Assembly (NCBI GenBank): GCA_937888635.1
Contig: CALARG010000038.1
Span: 1 to 22,931 of the forward strand
Length of the DNA stretch: 22,931 bases
From: an uncultured Alphaproteobacteria bacterium
GTDB taxonomy: Bacteria; Pseudomonadota; Alphaproteobacteria; Rs-D84
Direction: 5' to 3'
The position numbers and the translations under genes are program-made. The stretch's first letter is position 1. Every line of letters begins with the position of its first letter. Below are positions 1-8,155 of the stretch, piece by piece. The notes beneath the pieces are model-generated. The model was not told the DNA's origin, did not search any database, and saw only the letters and a program-made list of their open reading frames with translations.

Positions 1-995
1 GAAATATTTATAAAGTAATAAACAAAAAAGTTCAACATAAATCCAAAACAGATTAATTGCCCAAATCTATTTCTGCATTTTTTTGCCGCCCAGAACAATA
101 AAACCACAATCCAAGTATAGATTGACAACAGAGCGAAAGCGCCGATAAATCCAAACTCTTCCCCCAGCATAGTGAATATAAAATCCGTCTGTTTTTCCGG
201 CAGGAATGATTGCTGTGATTGAGACCCCTTCATATATCCCTTGCCTGTCATACCACCACTGCCAAACGCGATTTTAGCCTGGTTAATTTGATATCCTGCC
301 CCTTGTAAATCGCTGTTTGGATTAAACAGTGTGATAATGCGTCCGCGCTGATAATCGTGCAATCCACCGAACCAAATTGCCGGTGCCGCCATACATCCCA
401 ATATTGCCGCGATAATAAACCATTTTTTATTTGCCCCAACAATATAGAATATTCCAACTGTAATCATCCCCAGTGATAATGCAGTTCCTAAATCAGGCTG
501 TGCAACAATTAATCCAAACGGAATCAGCAGCATTAATCCTGGTGCCAGATAGTTTTTAAATTGCCCCAGTTCAACCGAATTAAACCATGCAAAATATCGT
601 GCCAGTGCCAGCACCAGCGCAATTTTAATCAGTTCTGATGGTTGAATATGTATAATCCCCAGATTCAGCCATCTTTGCGCCCCCATACCTGTATGTCCAA
701 CAAATGTCACCAACACAATCATAATCAGTGCAATTGCATAAATCAGATATGCAGATTTAATCCATGTTTTTATATTTGTAAAGGCTGCAAAAAAGAAAAC
801 GCCAAAACCTAAAATAATCTTCATCAGTTGTGATAATGCGAATGGGCGCCAATTACCGCCCCCAGCCGAATACAACACCACAATAGAAATTGTTAAAACC
901 ATACACATTGGCACAAACAGTCCCCACGAAAACCGCCCCAGTTTTTCAGGCATTGTCATCATGTTTGCATTTGAAACGCGTGTTTGTTTTACCAT
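1..995 (-). CDS. rodA: RodA, SEDS-family peptidoglycan glycosyltransferase (3' end beyond window)
   Basis: RodA polymerises lipid II glycan strands in the inner membrane as partner of PBP2 in the elongation complex. The visible 331 residues are a polytopic membrane protein that I translated from the minus strand. They include typical SEDS signatures: GHTGMGAQRWLNLG, then IQPSELIKIALVLALARYF, then AQPDLGTAL, and GEEFGFIG near the visible end. The frame stays open to the left edge, so the last few dozen residues expected for a roughly 370-380 residue RodA are outside the window. I chose the ATG at 995, 14 bases after the mrdA stop; ATGs at 962 and 959 are in-frame alternatives, and no start has a strong Shine-Dalgarno, so translation is probably coupled to mrdA. 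It is the last visible gene of mreC-mreD-mrdA-rodA. FtsW is the paralogue alternative, but adjacency to mrdA supports RodA. Confidence 0.93.
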   Translation of the reverse strand, partial: MVKQTRVSNANMMTMPEKLGRFSWGLFVPMCMVLTISIVVLYSAGGGNWRPFALSQLMKIILGFGVFFFAAFTNIKTWIKSAYLIYAIALIMIVLVTFVGHTGMGAQRWLNLGIIHIQPSELIKIALVLALARYFAWFNSVELGQFKNYLAPGLMLLIPFGLIVAQPDLGTALSLGMITVGIFYIVGANKKWFIIAAILGCMAAPAIWFGGLHDYQRGRIITLFNPNSDLQGAGYQINQAKIAFGSGGMTGKGYMKGSQSQQSFLPEKQTDFIFTMLGEEFGFIGAFALLSIYTWIVVLLFWAAKKCRNRFGQLICFGFMLNFFVYYFINI

Positions 996-1009
996 ATGTT
1001 TTTATTGCC

Positions 1010-2776
1010 TTATTTTAACAATTCTTTCATCACAGCCGCGCATGTTCGTGCGGCCGGCCCACTGCCACCGGCGTGTTCGGTCACAACGCATACGGCGTAT
1101 TTTGGCCTGTCTGTGGGTGCATATCCAACAAACAGTCCGTGATTGCGCATGTGCCATTTTAATTGTTCGTTGGTCAGAACACCACTTTCGCGTTCTTTTT
1201 TAGAAATACTGCGAACCTGGGATGTTCCGGTTTTTCCCCCCATGCGTTTGCCATTAACATTAATTGCAGATGCCGCTGCGGTTCCACCTTTTTTCAAAAC
1301 TTCTTCCAGTCCTTTTAACACCGCATCAATATTTTTTTTCTGCAATTTCATACTTTCAAATCTGGGGCGTTCATCTGTTTTTATCAGTCGTGGCACAACG
1401 CGTTTATTTGAAACTGTTCGTGCCATCATTGTCGCCAACTGCAGACAATTTGTCAGAATAAATCCTTGGCCGATACCTGATATAACGGTATCACCATGAA
1501 CCCATCTGTATCCAATTTGTTTTTCTTTCCAATATCTGTCTGGAATAACACCGGGCATTTCGCGTGATAAAACATCGTCCATGTATTTTTCAGTGAACCC
1601 CAAACGCAATGCCATTTCCTTAATCGCGTCAATCCCAATACGCAACGCCACCTGATAAAAGTATATATCGCACGAATGCTTTAACGCACCTGCCAGGTCC
1701 ATTTTACCATGTCCTTTGTGTTCCCAACAGTGATATCTGCGGTCGCCATAGTCCCAATATCCCGGACAAAAGATTTTTTCGCGTTCTGTGATTGCACCTG
1801 CCTCTAACGCGGCCAATGCAACAACAATTTTAAATGTAGACCCTGGTGGATATAATCCTTCTATTGCCTTGTTCATAAAAGGTTTAGCGATATCGTCGCG
1901 CAGACTGTCAATATACTCGTCCCCATCATCTTGTCTGAACATATTTGGGTCAAAACTGGGCACAGATACCATTGCCAAGATATCGCCCGTATCAATATCT
2001 AATGCCACCCCGCACCCTGACCGATGTTGGGTCAGTGCGTCATACAAAACGCGTTGCGCATTTTCATTAATTGTTGTTTGCACATCATCGCCAATTGTTG
2101 GTGCGATATATTGCGATTTATCTTCGCCCGTGATGCGCCCAACCGCGTTTGTTATCATAACTGTTTGTCCTGCGTCCCCGCGCATAACATCATTAAATCT
2201 TTTTTCCAGTCCCGTTATACCTGTTGTAAAGAAAGGCGCATTTGGTACCTGTTTTGCAGGGTCACCAATATACCCAAAAATCTGTGCCCCCGCCGGCCCC
2301 ATTTCATATACGCGTGAATAACCACTTTCCACATGCAGCCCCGGCAGATTTTTTGCCTGTAATTTGGCCAGTTTGCCCCAATCAGTATTTTCACTGACCA
2401 ACACCGGTTGGAATTTCAGTTGTTTTTTTATTTTTGCCTTTATTTTATCAACTTTCTTTTGCTTCAGGTTTAATTCATATTGCACTGTCGCAACCAGTTC
2501 ATCAATATCGCGCGCTTCTTCGGGGATAATATATATACGATATGTTGGCACATCACGTGAAATTGGCGCGCCGCTGCGTGACAAGATTTTACCGCGTTCC
2601 GGCATATTAATCTGAATACGATATGAATTATTTTCGCTTTTCTTTTTATAGTCCTGATATCCCACCAACTGCATTTGCAGCATCCGCATAACCAGCACAG
2701 ATGTCAACACCGCCCCTGCGGTTAAAAACAACGCACTGCGTCTGTCAAAGGTGCGTGAAATCTCTTTATCAATCAT
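1010..2776 (-). CDS. mrdA: Penicillin-binding protein 2 (peptidoglycan transpeptidase, elongation)
   Basis: Class B PBP that cross-links peptidoglycan during lateral growth, anchored in the inner membrane with its catalytic part in the periplasm. The 588-residue product has one N-terminal membrane segment (about 15-37), a pedestal/dimerisation region beginning MPERGKILSRSG (58-69), and a transpeptidase domain from about 245. The three active-site motifs are intact: STFK with nucleophile Ser313 and Lys316, SCD at 368-370, and KTGT at 515-518. The Asp/His/Cys-containing stretch at 336-357 (YWDYGDRRYHCW) lies where E. coli PBP2 binds zinc; whether it does here is inference. An AAAGGGTG Shine-Dalgarno sits just before the ATG. 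The start overlaps the end of mreD by 8 bases and rodA follows after 14 bases, so the four genes form one operon. Length is close to the usual 600-630. Confidence 0.96.
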   Translation of the reverse strand: MIDKEISRTFDRRSALFLTAGAVLTSVLVMRMLQMQLVGYQDYKKKSENNSYRIQINMPERGKILSRSGAPISRDVPTYRIYIIPEEARDIDELVATVQYELNLKQKKVDKIKAKIKKQLKFQPVLVSENTDWGKLAKLQAKNLPGLHVESGYSRVYEMGPAGAQIFGYIGDPAKQVPNAPFFTTGITGLEKRFNDVMRGDAGQTVMITNAVGRITGEDKSQYIAPTIGDDVQTTINENAQRVLYDALTQHRSGCGVALDIDTGDILAMVSVPSFDPNMFRQDDGDEYIDSLRDDIAKPFMNKAIEGLYPPGSTFKIVVALAALEAGAITEREKIFCPGYWDYGDRRYHCWEHKGHGKMDLAGALKHSCDIYFYQVALRIGIDAIKEMALRLGFTEKYMDDVLSREMPGVIPDRYWKEKQIGYRWVHGDTVISGIGQGFILTNCLQLATMMARTVSNKRVVPRLIKTDERPRFESMKLQKKNIDAVLKGLEEVLKKGGTAAASAINVNGKRMGGKTGTSQVRSISKKERESGVLTNEQLKWHMRNHGLFVGYAPTDRPKYAVCVVTEHAGGSGPAARTCAAVMKELLK

Positions 2777-3224
2777 TGTGCACCCTTTGGATTAACAGTG
2801 TTATTGGCATATAAAGTGCGCCCACGAATATAAACATCCATACCCCGCGCCCAAATGTTGTCAGGGATAAATTTGTAAATACCTGGAATAAAATTGCCAG
2901 CCCTAAAAATACCATAAATGCCCCAATTCCGTTTTTATCCATGCGTGTTATATCAATAATACTTTGAAATCCGTTAATTGCGTATGCCAGACAGTACATC
3001 GCAACCCAAAAACACACTGTTTCAAATTTATAATCTAAACACAGGCACATTAGCACAGAAAAAATTCCAAACCATTTTACCGGACGCACAAAAGTACAAA
3101 AAAATATTGGAATAATCGCCAAAATTCCGCCTGGGTTCCAAAAAGGCACAGACAATCGCCATAACCCGATTGTTAATAAAAACGGGAAAGATACGCGTAA
3201 AAATTCAACTATATTTCTGTTCAT
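2769..3224 (-). CDS. mreD: Rod shape-determining protein MreD
   Basis: Small integral membrane protein linking MreC and the wall-elongation enzymes. The 151 residues are almost wholly hydrophobic, with about five predicted membrane segments (roughly 10-28, 33-47, 51-64, 68-84 and 101-145), matching MreD in length and topology. MreD sequences diverge strongly, so the call rests mainly on position: the ATG overlaps the mreC stop by 4 bases (ATGA) and the 3' end overlaps mrdA by 8 bases. No internal oddity seen. Confidence 0.85.
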   Translation of the reverse strand: MNRNIVEFLRVSFPFLLTIGLWRLSVPFWNPGGILAIIPIFFCTFVRPVKWFGIFSVLMCLCLDYKFETVCFWVAMYCLAYAINGFQSIIDITRMDKNGIGAFMVFLGLAILFQVFTNLSLTTFGRGVWMFIFVGALYMPITLLIQRVHND

Positions 3225-4045
3225 CTGTATTCATTTTTTTGTGTATCAAATTTCAGAACCATAACCCGTGATAATTTTGCAGGATTCAAGATTTTTACAT
3301 CTGCTTCATCAATTAATTCCCCGATAACCAGTCCGGCTGGCAACACACCTGAAATATTACTGCTGACCAGTTTTAATCCACCTGTTGGTTGAAATTCGGG
3401 GTCGCTGAAAAATCCAATTGTTGGACGCGCAGAACCATTGCCCTTCATAAATCCATAAACTTCGGACCCAACAACACGCACAGCGATGTTTGTATCAGAA
3501 TCTGTCAGCGCACGCACCCGTGCAAAGTTTGGTGCGGTATCAATAACAATTCCTGCCAAAACCATATCTGTACTGGCGACAGCCATTCCAACCTCTATCC
3601 CGTCACGAACGCCACGATTAATAATATATGTGTTATGTCCCAACACGCTGTTATCATGGATAATATCTGCAATAACAACATCACGCGGTTGACTGTTTAT
3701 AATCCCCAGTTCACGATTTAATTTTTTATTTTCTGCAATTGCAATATCACATGCGTGTTTGTTTGCCAACGCTTGGTCTAATCTGGTGCGCAGTTCTTCG
3801 TTTTCTGCGCGAATAGCAGATATTTCTGTGACATTTTCAATTGCACCCCCGACTGCGCGAATTGGCCATGTGACGATATTTCCAATTGTTTGTGCGACCG
3901 GCACAACGACATGTGCCAGCGCATTCATAATCGCATAGTCTGGCTTTGCAATCATGACATAGATAAACAGCACCGGCAACACCGCACTGGCGGCGGCGGC
4001 ACGAATAATCGGATACAATCTGGAAGATAATTTCGTCTGTTTCAT
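3221..4045 (-). CDS. mreC: Rod shape-determining protein MreC
   Basis: Bitopic inner-membrane scaffold that activates PBP2-RodA. The 274-residue product has a short basic N terminus, one membrane segment (about 13-33), a coiled coil rich in E, R and L (about 70-115, including ENEELRTRLDQAL) and the MreC beta-barrel core from about 120, with typical NRGVRDGIEVGMAV and AGIVIDTAPNFARVRALTDSDTNIAV stretches. It is the first gene of the cluster. Its usual upstream neighbour mreB is missing: upstream is the divergent rpmI. A sigma70-like promoter reading leftwards fits at 4100-4128. The start ATG at 4045 has only a weak AGG about 5 bases upstream. Confidence 0.93.
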   Translation of the reverse strand: MKQTKLSSRLYPIIRAAAASAVLPVLFIYVMIAKPDYAIMNALAHVVVPVAQTIGNIVTWPIRAVGGAIENVTEISAIRAENEELRTRLDQALANKHACDIAIAENKKLNRELGIINSQPRDVVIADIIHDNSVLGHNTYIINRGVRDGIEVGMAVASTDMVLAGIVIDTAPNFARVRALTDSDTNIAVRVVGSEVYGFMKGNGSARPTIGFFSDPEFQPTGGLKLVSSNISGVLPAGLVIGELIDEADVKILNPAKLSRVMVLKFDTQKNEYR

Positions 4046-4088
4046 CGCGCCTACTTTAATCCTAAAAAGTCAGATATTCAATAAAAAC

Positions 4089-4116
4089 TTGATTTTTGTA
4101 TTATTTATGCCACAAT
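4089..4116 (+). promoter_or_regulatory. Candidate promoter of rpmI-rplT
   Basis: TTGATT (4089-4094) and CACAAT (4111-4116) are separated by 16 bases, giving a predicted start near 4123 and a leader of about 64 bases. The -10 is imperfect. It is the best candidate between the divergent mreC and rpmI genes. I see no obvious L20-type pseudoknot or other control element in the leader. Confidence 0.35.
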
Positions 4117-4128
4117 ACCAACGGTCAA
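4100..4128 (-). promoter_or_regulatory. Candidate promoter of mreC-mreD-mrdA-rodA
   Basis: On the minus strand TTGACC (4128-4123) and AATAAT (4105-4100) are separated by 17 bases. This predicts a start near 4093 and a leader of about 50 bases before the mreC ATG. It lies inside the candidate rpmI promoter reading the other way, so the two would compete for polymerase. Assigned by eye only. Confidence 0.45.
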
Positions 4129-4186
4129 AGTGGCAAGGCATTGCCATCAGACTGTAAAATCACTAGATATAACAAGAGGATATAAA

Positions 4187-4390
4187 ATGCCAAAATTAAA
4201 GACTAAGTCGTACTTGAAAAAGCGTGCGTCTATGACTGCGACCGGCAAAATCCGTGTTGCACGTAACTCTCACAAGAAACTGTTGCGTAAAAAGTCCGCT
4301 CGTGCAAACAAAGCGGGTGCAAAACCACAGTATCTGAACGAAAACATGGTCGGTCAGGCAAAAATCCTGGCACCATATGGGTTAAAATAA
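4187..4390 (+). CDS. rpmI: 50S ribosomal protein L35
   Basis: Small basic protein of the large ribosomal subunit. The 67-residue product begins MPKLKTKSYLKKR and has the family's repeated Lys/Arg clusters and the conserved RNSHKKLLRKK stretch. I start at the ATG at 4187 rather than the in-frame ATG at 4130, because the shorter form matches L35 length exactly and AAGAGGA (4174-4180) stands 6 bases before it. rplT follows after 14 bases. infC, which precedes rpmI-rplT in many bacteria, is not here. Confidence 0.97.
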   Translation: MPKLKTKSYLKKRASMTATGKIRVARNSHKKLLRKKSARANKAGAKPQYLNENMVGQAKILAPYGLK

Positions 4391-4404
4391 GGGGGTAACA
4401 CGTC

Positions 4405-4773
4405 ATGGCAAGAGTAAAACGCGGAACAACCGTAAAACAAAAACATAACAAGATTTTGGCGCGTGCCAAGGGATACTTGGGCCGTCATCACTCAACATAT
4501 CGTGCTGCCCGTGAAAAGACGGAAAAGGCAGGACAGTATGCATATCGCGATCGTCGCGTTAAAAAGCGTGAATTTCGTGGTTTGTGGATTGTTCGTATCA
4601 ATGCCGCAGTACGCGCAAATGGTATGACTTACAGCCAGTTTATGAACGGCTTGAAGAAAGCAGGCGTCGCCCTGGACCGCAAGGTTTTGGCCGAAATGGC
4701 ATATGCAGGTGATGCAAACTTCGTAAAATTGGTTGACACAGCGAAACGATTTATCAACGCCGAAGGAAAATAA
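4405..4773 (+). CDS. rplT: 50S ribosomal protein L20
   Basis: Large-subunit protein that binds 23S rRNA early in assembly; in several bacteria it also represses its own operon. The 122 residues match L20: MARVKRGTTVKQKHNKILA at the start, the basic helix with YRDRRVKKREFRGLWIVRINAA (about 49-70), and the globular end with LDRKVLAEMA. AGGGGG (4390-4395), overlapping the rpmI stop, is the ribosome binding site. A hairpin terminator lies about 40 bases after its stop and separates it from pheS. Confidence 0.97.
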   Translation: MARVKRGTTVKQKHNKILARAKGYLGRHHSTYRAAREKTEKAGQYAYRDRRVKKREFRGLWIVRINAAVRANGMTYSQFMNGLKKAGVALDRKVLAEMAYAGDANFVKLVDTAKRFINAEGK

Positions 4774-4780
4774 TACCTTG

Positions 4781-4834
4781 ATGGCTTGGTATCTGTTTTG
4801 TAATAATAAAGGCCGTCGTATGACGGCTTTTTAA
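4781..4834 (+). CDS. Possible 17-codon leader ORF across the terminator before pheS
   Basis: ATG at 4781 opens a short frame reading MAWYLFCNNKGRRMTAF, stopping at TAA in the T-tract of the hairpin at 4812-4832. It holds Trp, Tyr and two Phe codons, which is suggestive next to pheST, but the nearest AGGA lies 13 bases upstream and a reading frame this short can arise by chance. It is not in a normal attenuator arrangement (see findings). No protein family recognised. Confidence 0.2.
   Translation: MAWYLFCNNKGRRMTAF
4812..4832 (+). terminator. Intrinsic terminator or attenuator between rplT and pheS
   Basis: GCCGTC (4812-4817), loop GTAT, GACGGC (4822-4827) and five T. Only 18 bases separate it from the pheS ATG, so pheST must be reached by read-through or from a promoter overlapping the hairpin. 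A weak candidate is TTGATG at 4778-4783 with TAATAA at 4801-4806, spacing 17. Confidence 0.8.
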
Positions 4835-4850
4835 TTTTAAGGTTAATATC

Positions 4851-5798
4851 ATGCACGAACAAATAAAAAACATTAATACACTTGAAGAATTACAGTCGCT
4901 ATACACTGCGACCTTTGGTAAAAATGGTACAATGACTGCGCGTTTGAAACAGATGAAAGATTTAGATAATGATGCGCGCGCGGCATTAAATCTGGAAAAT
5001 CAGACATTGCGCGAATTGTTCAAAACGCGCCAGACTGAAATTGAAAACGCGGTTTTAATGGCGGGGCTGCAAAAACAGAAATTGGATGTGTCTCTAAATC
5101 CAATGCCTGAAAATCGTGGCACATTACATCCACTGACGCGTGGCCTGTCAGAAATTGCCCAGATTCTGGAATCTTTTGGATATACAATGTACACCGGCCC
5201 CGAAGTAGAAGATGATTGGCATAACTTTACCGCGTTAAACACGCCCGCCCATCATCCGGCCCGTGATATGCAGGACACATTCTTTTTACCAAACGGTAAT
5301 GTTTTGCGCACCCAAACATCTGCGATTCAAATTCGTGCAATGGAAACAGATGGCGTACCAATTAAAATGTTCGGTGTTGGTTCAACATATCGCAAAGAAT
5401 GGGATGCAACACATGGCCCAATGTTCGGTCAGATAGAAGGTTTATATATAGATGAAAATATAACAATGTCGGACCTGATTGCAGATGTTCGTGCATTTTT
5501 ATCACGCTTTTTTGGAATATCTGATGTTCAGTTGCGTATTCGTCCGTCTTTCTTTCCGTTTACCGACCCATCTATTGAAATTGACTTAAAATGGCATGGG
5601 GACAAATGGTTGGAAATTATGGGTGCAGGTATGGTTCATCCAAATGTATTGCGCAATTGCGGTATTGACCCAGACATGTATCAGGGTTTTGCCTTTGGTT
5701 TTGGTTGGGACAGATTGGCAATGTTAAAATACAATCTGCCTGATTTGCGTGATTTGTATAACAATGATGTGCGCTGGTTAAAATCGGCTGGTTTCTAA
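4851..5798 (+). CDS. pheS: Phenylalanyl-tRNA synthetase alpha subunit
   Basis: Catalytic class II subunit of the alpha2beta2 enzyme that charges tRNA-Phe. The 315 residues hold an N-terminal helical arm (about 1-85) that binds tRNA, then the catalytic core: HPLTRGLSEI motif 1 region (93-102), LRTQTSAIQIRAM (152-164), motif 2 STYRKEWDATH (178-188) followed by GQIEGL (193-198), and motif 3 GFGWDRLAM (283-291) with the catalytic Arg288. Motif 3 is unusual: most family members have GMG-hydrophobic-ER here, so Phe, Trp and Asp replace Met, Ile/Val and Glu; Arg is kept. The length is near that of E. coli PheS (327). AAGG (4839-4842) precedes the ATG by 8 bases. pheT follows after 16 bases. Confidence 0.96.
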   Translation: MHEQIKNINTLEELQSLYTATFGKNGTMTARLKQMKDLDNDARAALNLENQTLRELFKTRQTEIENAVLMAGLQKQKLDVSLNPMPENRGTLHPLTRGLSEIAQILESFGYTMYTGPEVEDDWHNFTALNTPAHHPARDMQDTFFLPNGNVLRTQTSAIQIRAMETDGVPIKMFGVGSTYRKEWDATHGPMFGQIEGLYIDENITMSDLIADVRAFLSRFFGISDVQLRIRPSFFPFTDPSIEIDLKWHGDKWLEIMGAGMVHPNVLRNCGIDPDMYQGFAFGFGWDRLAMLKYNLPDLRDLYNNDVRWLKSAGF

Positions 5799-5814
5799 GA
5801 CGGGGGAATAGACA

Positions 5815-8118
5815 ATGAAATGGACACTTGATTGGTTAAATGATTATTTAAAAACAGACGCATCTGCGCCCCAGATTGCAGATACCTTGACCCGCATCGG
5901 GCTAGAGGTAGAAGATGTCATCACCCCAATATCGCCAATTGCGGCGCGTATCGTTGAATGCAAACCGCATGAAAACAGTGATCACTTGCATGTTTTGATG
6001 GTTGATGATGGCACCCCCACCCTGCGTCAGGTTGTGTGTGGCGCACCAAATGCGCGCGTGGGTCTGGTATCGGCATTGGCGACGCCTGGTTGCGTAATTG
6101 ACGGCCATGAAATCACATCTGGTAAACTGCGTGGTGTTGTATCAAACGGTATGATGTGTTCTGCACGCGAACTGGGAATTGGTGACGACCACAGTGGTAT
6201 TATTGAATTGCCAGAAAACACAAAAATTGGCGCGCCTGTTGTTGATACAAAAACAGTCTTTGATGCTGGTATCACACCAAACAGACCGGATTATTTGTCT
6301 GTGCGTGGTATTGCACGCGACCTGTCTGCGGCGGGTTTGGGCGAATATATCGCACCAAATGATATTGAATTCAAAAATATTTCTGGCGCGCGCAGTGTTA
6401 TCTTGGATACTGAAAAATGTCGCGCATATAAGATGGTTGAAATTCATGGTATAAACCCCGCCCCCAGCGGTCAGTTAATTTCATCGCGTCTGCGTGCAAT
6501 TGGAATTAATCCAAAAAATGCCCCGGTTGATGCAACGAACTATATCTGCTATGACATGGCGCAACCAATGCATTGCTTTGACGCGGACCAAATAGACGGC
6601 GATATCGTTGTGCGTATGGCACGCGCGGGCGAAGAATTTACAGACCTGTTTGGCAACACGCATAAATTGTCAGAAACTGATATTGTTATCACAGATAATT
6701 CTGGTATTTTGGCATTGGCAGGTGTTGTTGGTGGTGCGCGTGGTGCCTTTGGCGAAGATACAAAAAATATCATTCTGGAATCGGCTTATTTTGACCCTGT
6801 CTGTGTTCGCAAAACCGCAAAAAGGTTGGGTATATCAACAGATGCATCTTATCGCTATGAACGCGGTATTGACCCAACAATAACAGGTGCTGCTGCAATG
6901 CGTGCTGCGCAAATTATAATGGACGCATGTGGTGGAAAAATCGTCGGCACATTTGCCGCAGGCACAGACACCGCACCTGATGTTGTCATAGAATACACAC
7001 CAGACTATTTTATGAAAAAAACAGGCATTGATATGGCGCCTGATATTCAGCGTGATATATTGGTATCCCTGGGGTATAGTGTTGATTATTCAAAACCTGA
7101 ATGGATTGTGCGCCCACACGCGTCACGCGTTGATGTTGAAATTCCTGAAACAATTGTCGCAGATTTACTGCGTATACACGGATATGAAAATATCGGAACA
7201 GGTATTTCACACACAACTGGTGAATCGCGCGCACATAACACGCATGAAATGGATATTAAGTCTGCATTGGCATCCCGTGGTCTAAATGAATGTCGTTCGT
7301 TTGGATTTGGCAATGAAAAAACAGAACAATTGCTATCGGACAGACCAAATATCAAAATCGCAAATCCTATTACATCTGATTATGATACATTGCGAAACGG
7401 TCTGTTGTTTGGATTGTTGTTGTCTGTATCAAATAATGAAAAGCGTGGCTATCCAGATTTAAACCTGTTTGAATTGGGAACTGTTTTTGATGGTGATATG
7501 CCGGGCATGCAACATACGCAGGTTGCAATTGTGCGCACCGGTGCCACATCGCCAAAGCATTGGACGGGTCGCAATCGCAGTGTTGATATTTATGATGTAA
7601 AATCTGACCTGATTGCATTAATGGCGGGCCAGCGTTTCACCATATCAACAGAAAACGCGCCACGCTGGGCACATCCATATCGCTATGGTGCGATTATGCA
7701 GGGTAAAAAGAAAGTCGCAGAATTTGGCGAATTACACCCATCTGTTGCGCGCGCGTTGCGTATCAAGACAAATGTTGTAATTGCAATTGCAGATGACATA
7801 ACAAATCTGCCATCACCGCGCGGTGGCAAACAGCCAATCCTATCAGATTTTCAGCCAATTTCACGCGACTTTGCGTTTATTGTTGATTCTGACACACCGG
7901 CAGAAAAATTAACATCTGTTGCACGCGCGGCAGATGCGCGCATATCAGATGTTGTTGTATTTGATGCCTTTGATATGGCAGATGGCACAAAATCAATTGC
8001 CTTTACAATAACAATTCAACCAACAGATAACATGTCTGATTCAGACCTGTTGAATTTGCAAAATTCTGTGATATCTGCGGTTGAAAGCAAATGTAATGCA
8101 CGAATTCGTGATAAATAG
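5815..8118 (+). CDS. pheT: Phenylalanyl-tRNA synthetase beta subunit
   Basis: Beta subunit of PheRS, responsible for tRNA binding and editing of mischarged tyrosine. The 767 residues show the family order: tRNA-binding OB fold (about 40-148, with VVCGAPNAR and SNGMMCSARELGI), B3/B4 editing region (about 210-370, with NPKNAPVDATNYI and LAGVVGG), B5 domain (about 390-465), the inactive synthetase-like core, and the C-terminal ferredoxin-like anticodon-binding domain (about 675-767, beginning FQPISRDFAFIV). A GGGGG Shine-Dalgarno lies between pheS and this ATG. A terminator follows immediately. No frame damage seen. Confidence 0.96.
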   Translation: MKWTLDWLNDYLKTDASAPQIADTLTRIGLEVEDVITPISPIAARIVECKPHENSDHLHVLMVDDGTPTLRQVVCGAPNARVGLVSALATPGCVIDGHEITSGKLRGVVSNGMMCSARELGIGDDHSGIIELPENTKIGAPVVDTKTVFDAGITPNRPDYLSVRGIARDLSAAGLGEYIAPNDIEFKNISGARSVILDTEKCRAYKMVEIHGINPAPSGQLISSRLRAIGINPKNAPVDATNYICYDMAQPMHCFDADQIDGDIVVRMARAGEEFTDLFGNTHKLSETDIVITDNSGILALAGVVGGARGAFGEDTKNIILESAYFDPVCVRKTAKRLGISTDASYRYERGIDPTITGAAAMRAAQIIMDACGGKIVGTFAAGTDTAPDVVIEYTPDYFMKKTGIDMAPDIQRDILVSLGYSVDYSKPEWIVRPHASRVDVEIPETIVADLLRIHGYENIGTGISHTTGESRAHNTHEMDIKSALASRGLNECRSFGFGNEKTEQLLSDRPNIKIANPITSDYDTLRNGLLFGLLLSVSNNEKRGYPDLNLFELGTVFDGDMPGMQHTQVAIVRTGATSPKHWTGRNRSVDIYDVKSDLIALMAGQRFTISTENAPRWAHPYRYGAIMQGKKKVAEFGELHPSVARALRIKTNVVIAIADDITNLPSPRGGKQPILSDFQPISRDFAFIVDSDTPAEKLTSVARAADARISDVVVFDAFDMADGTKSIAFTITIQPTDNMSDSDLLNLQNSVISAVESKCNARIRDK

Positions 8119-8124
8119 AAATAA

Positions 8125-8147
8125 AAAGGGGCGTTTTGGCCCCTTTA
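8125..8147 (+). terminator. Terminator after pheT
   Basis: AAAGGGGC (8125-8132), a six-base loop, and GCCCCTTT (8139-8146). The stem is long and GC-rich; the T-run is short (TTTATT), so it is a moderately convincing intrinsic terminator. It separates rpmI-pheT from the lptF unit. Confidence 0.75.
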
Positions 8148-8155
8148 TTCATACC

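Noticed and set aside
1788..2321. 177-codon open frame antisense to mrdA
   Set aside because: Shadow of a gene with intact PBP2 motifs and no ribosome binding site or family resemblance.
4130..4390. Longer rpmI start at 4130
   Set aside because: Adds 19 residues not found in L35 and lacks a ribosome binding site; AAGAGGA supports 4187.
4733..4761. TTGACA inside rplT as a -35 box for pheS
   Set aside because: Perfect -35 hexamer, but no acceptable -10 at 16-18 bases; it encodes Val-Asp-Thr of L20.
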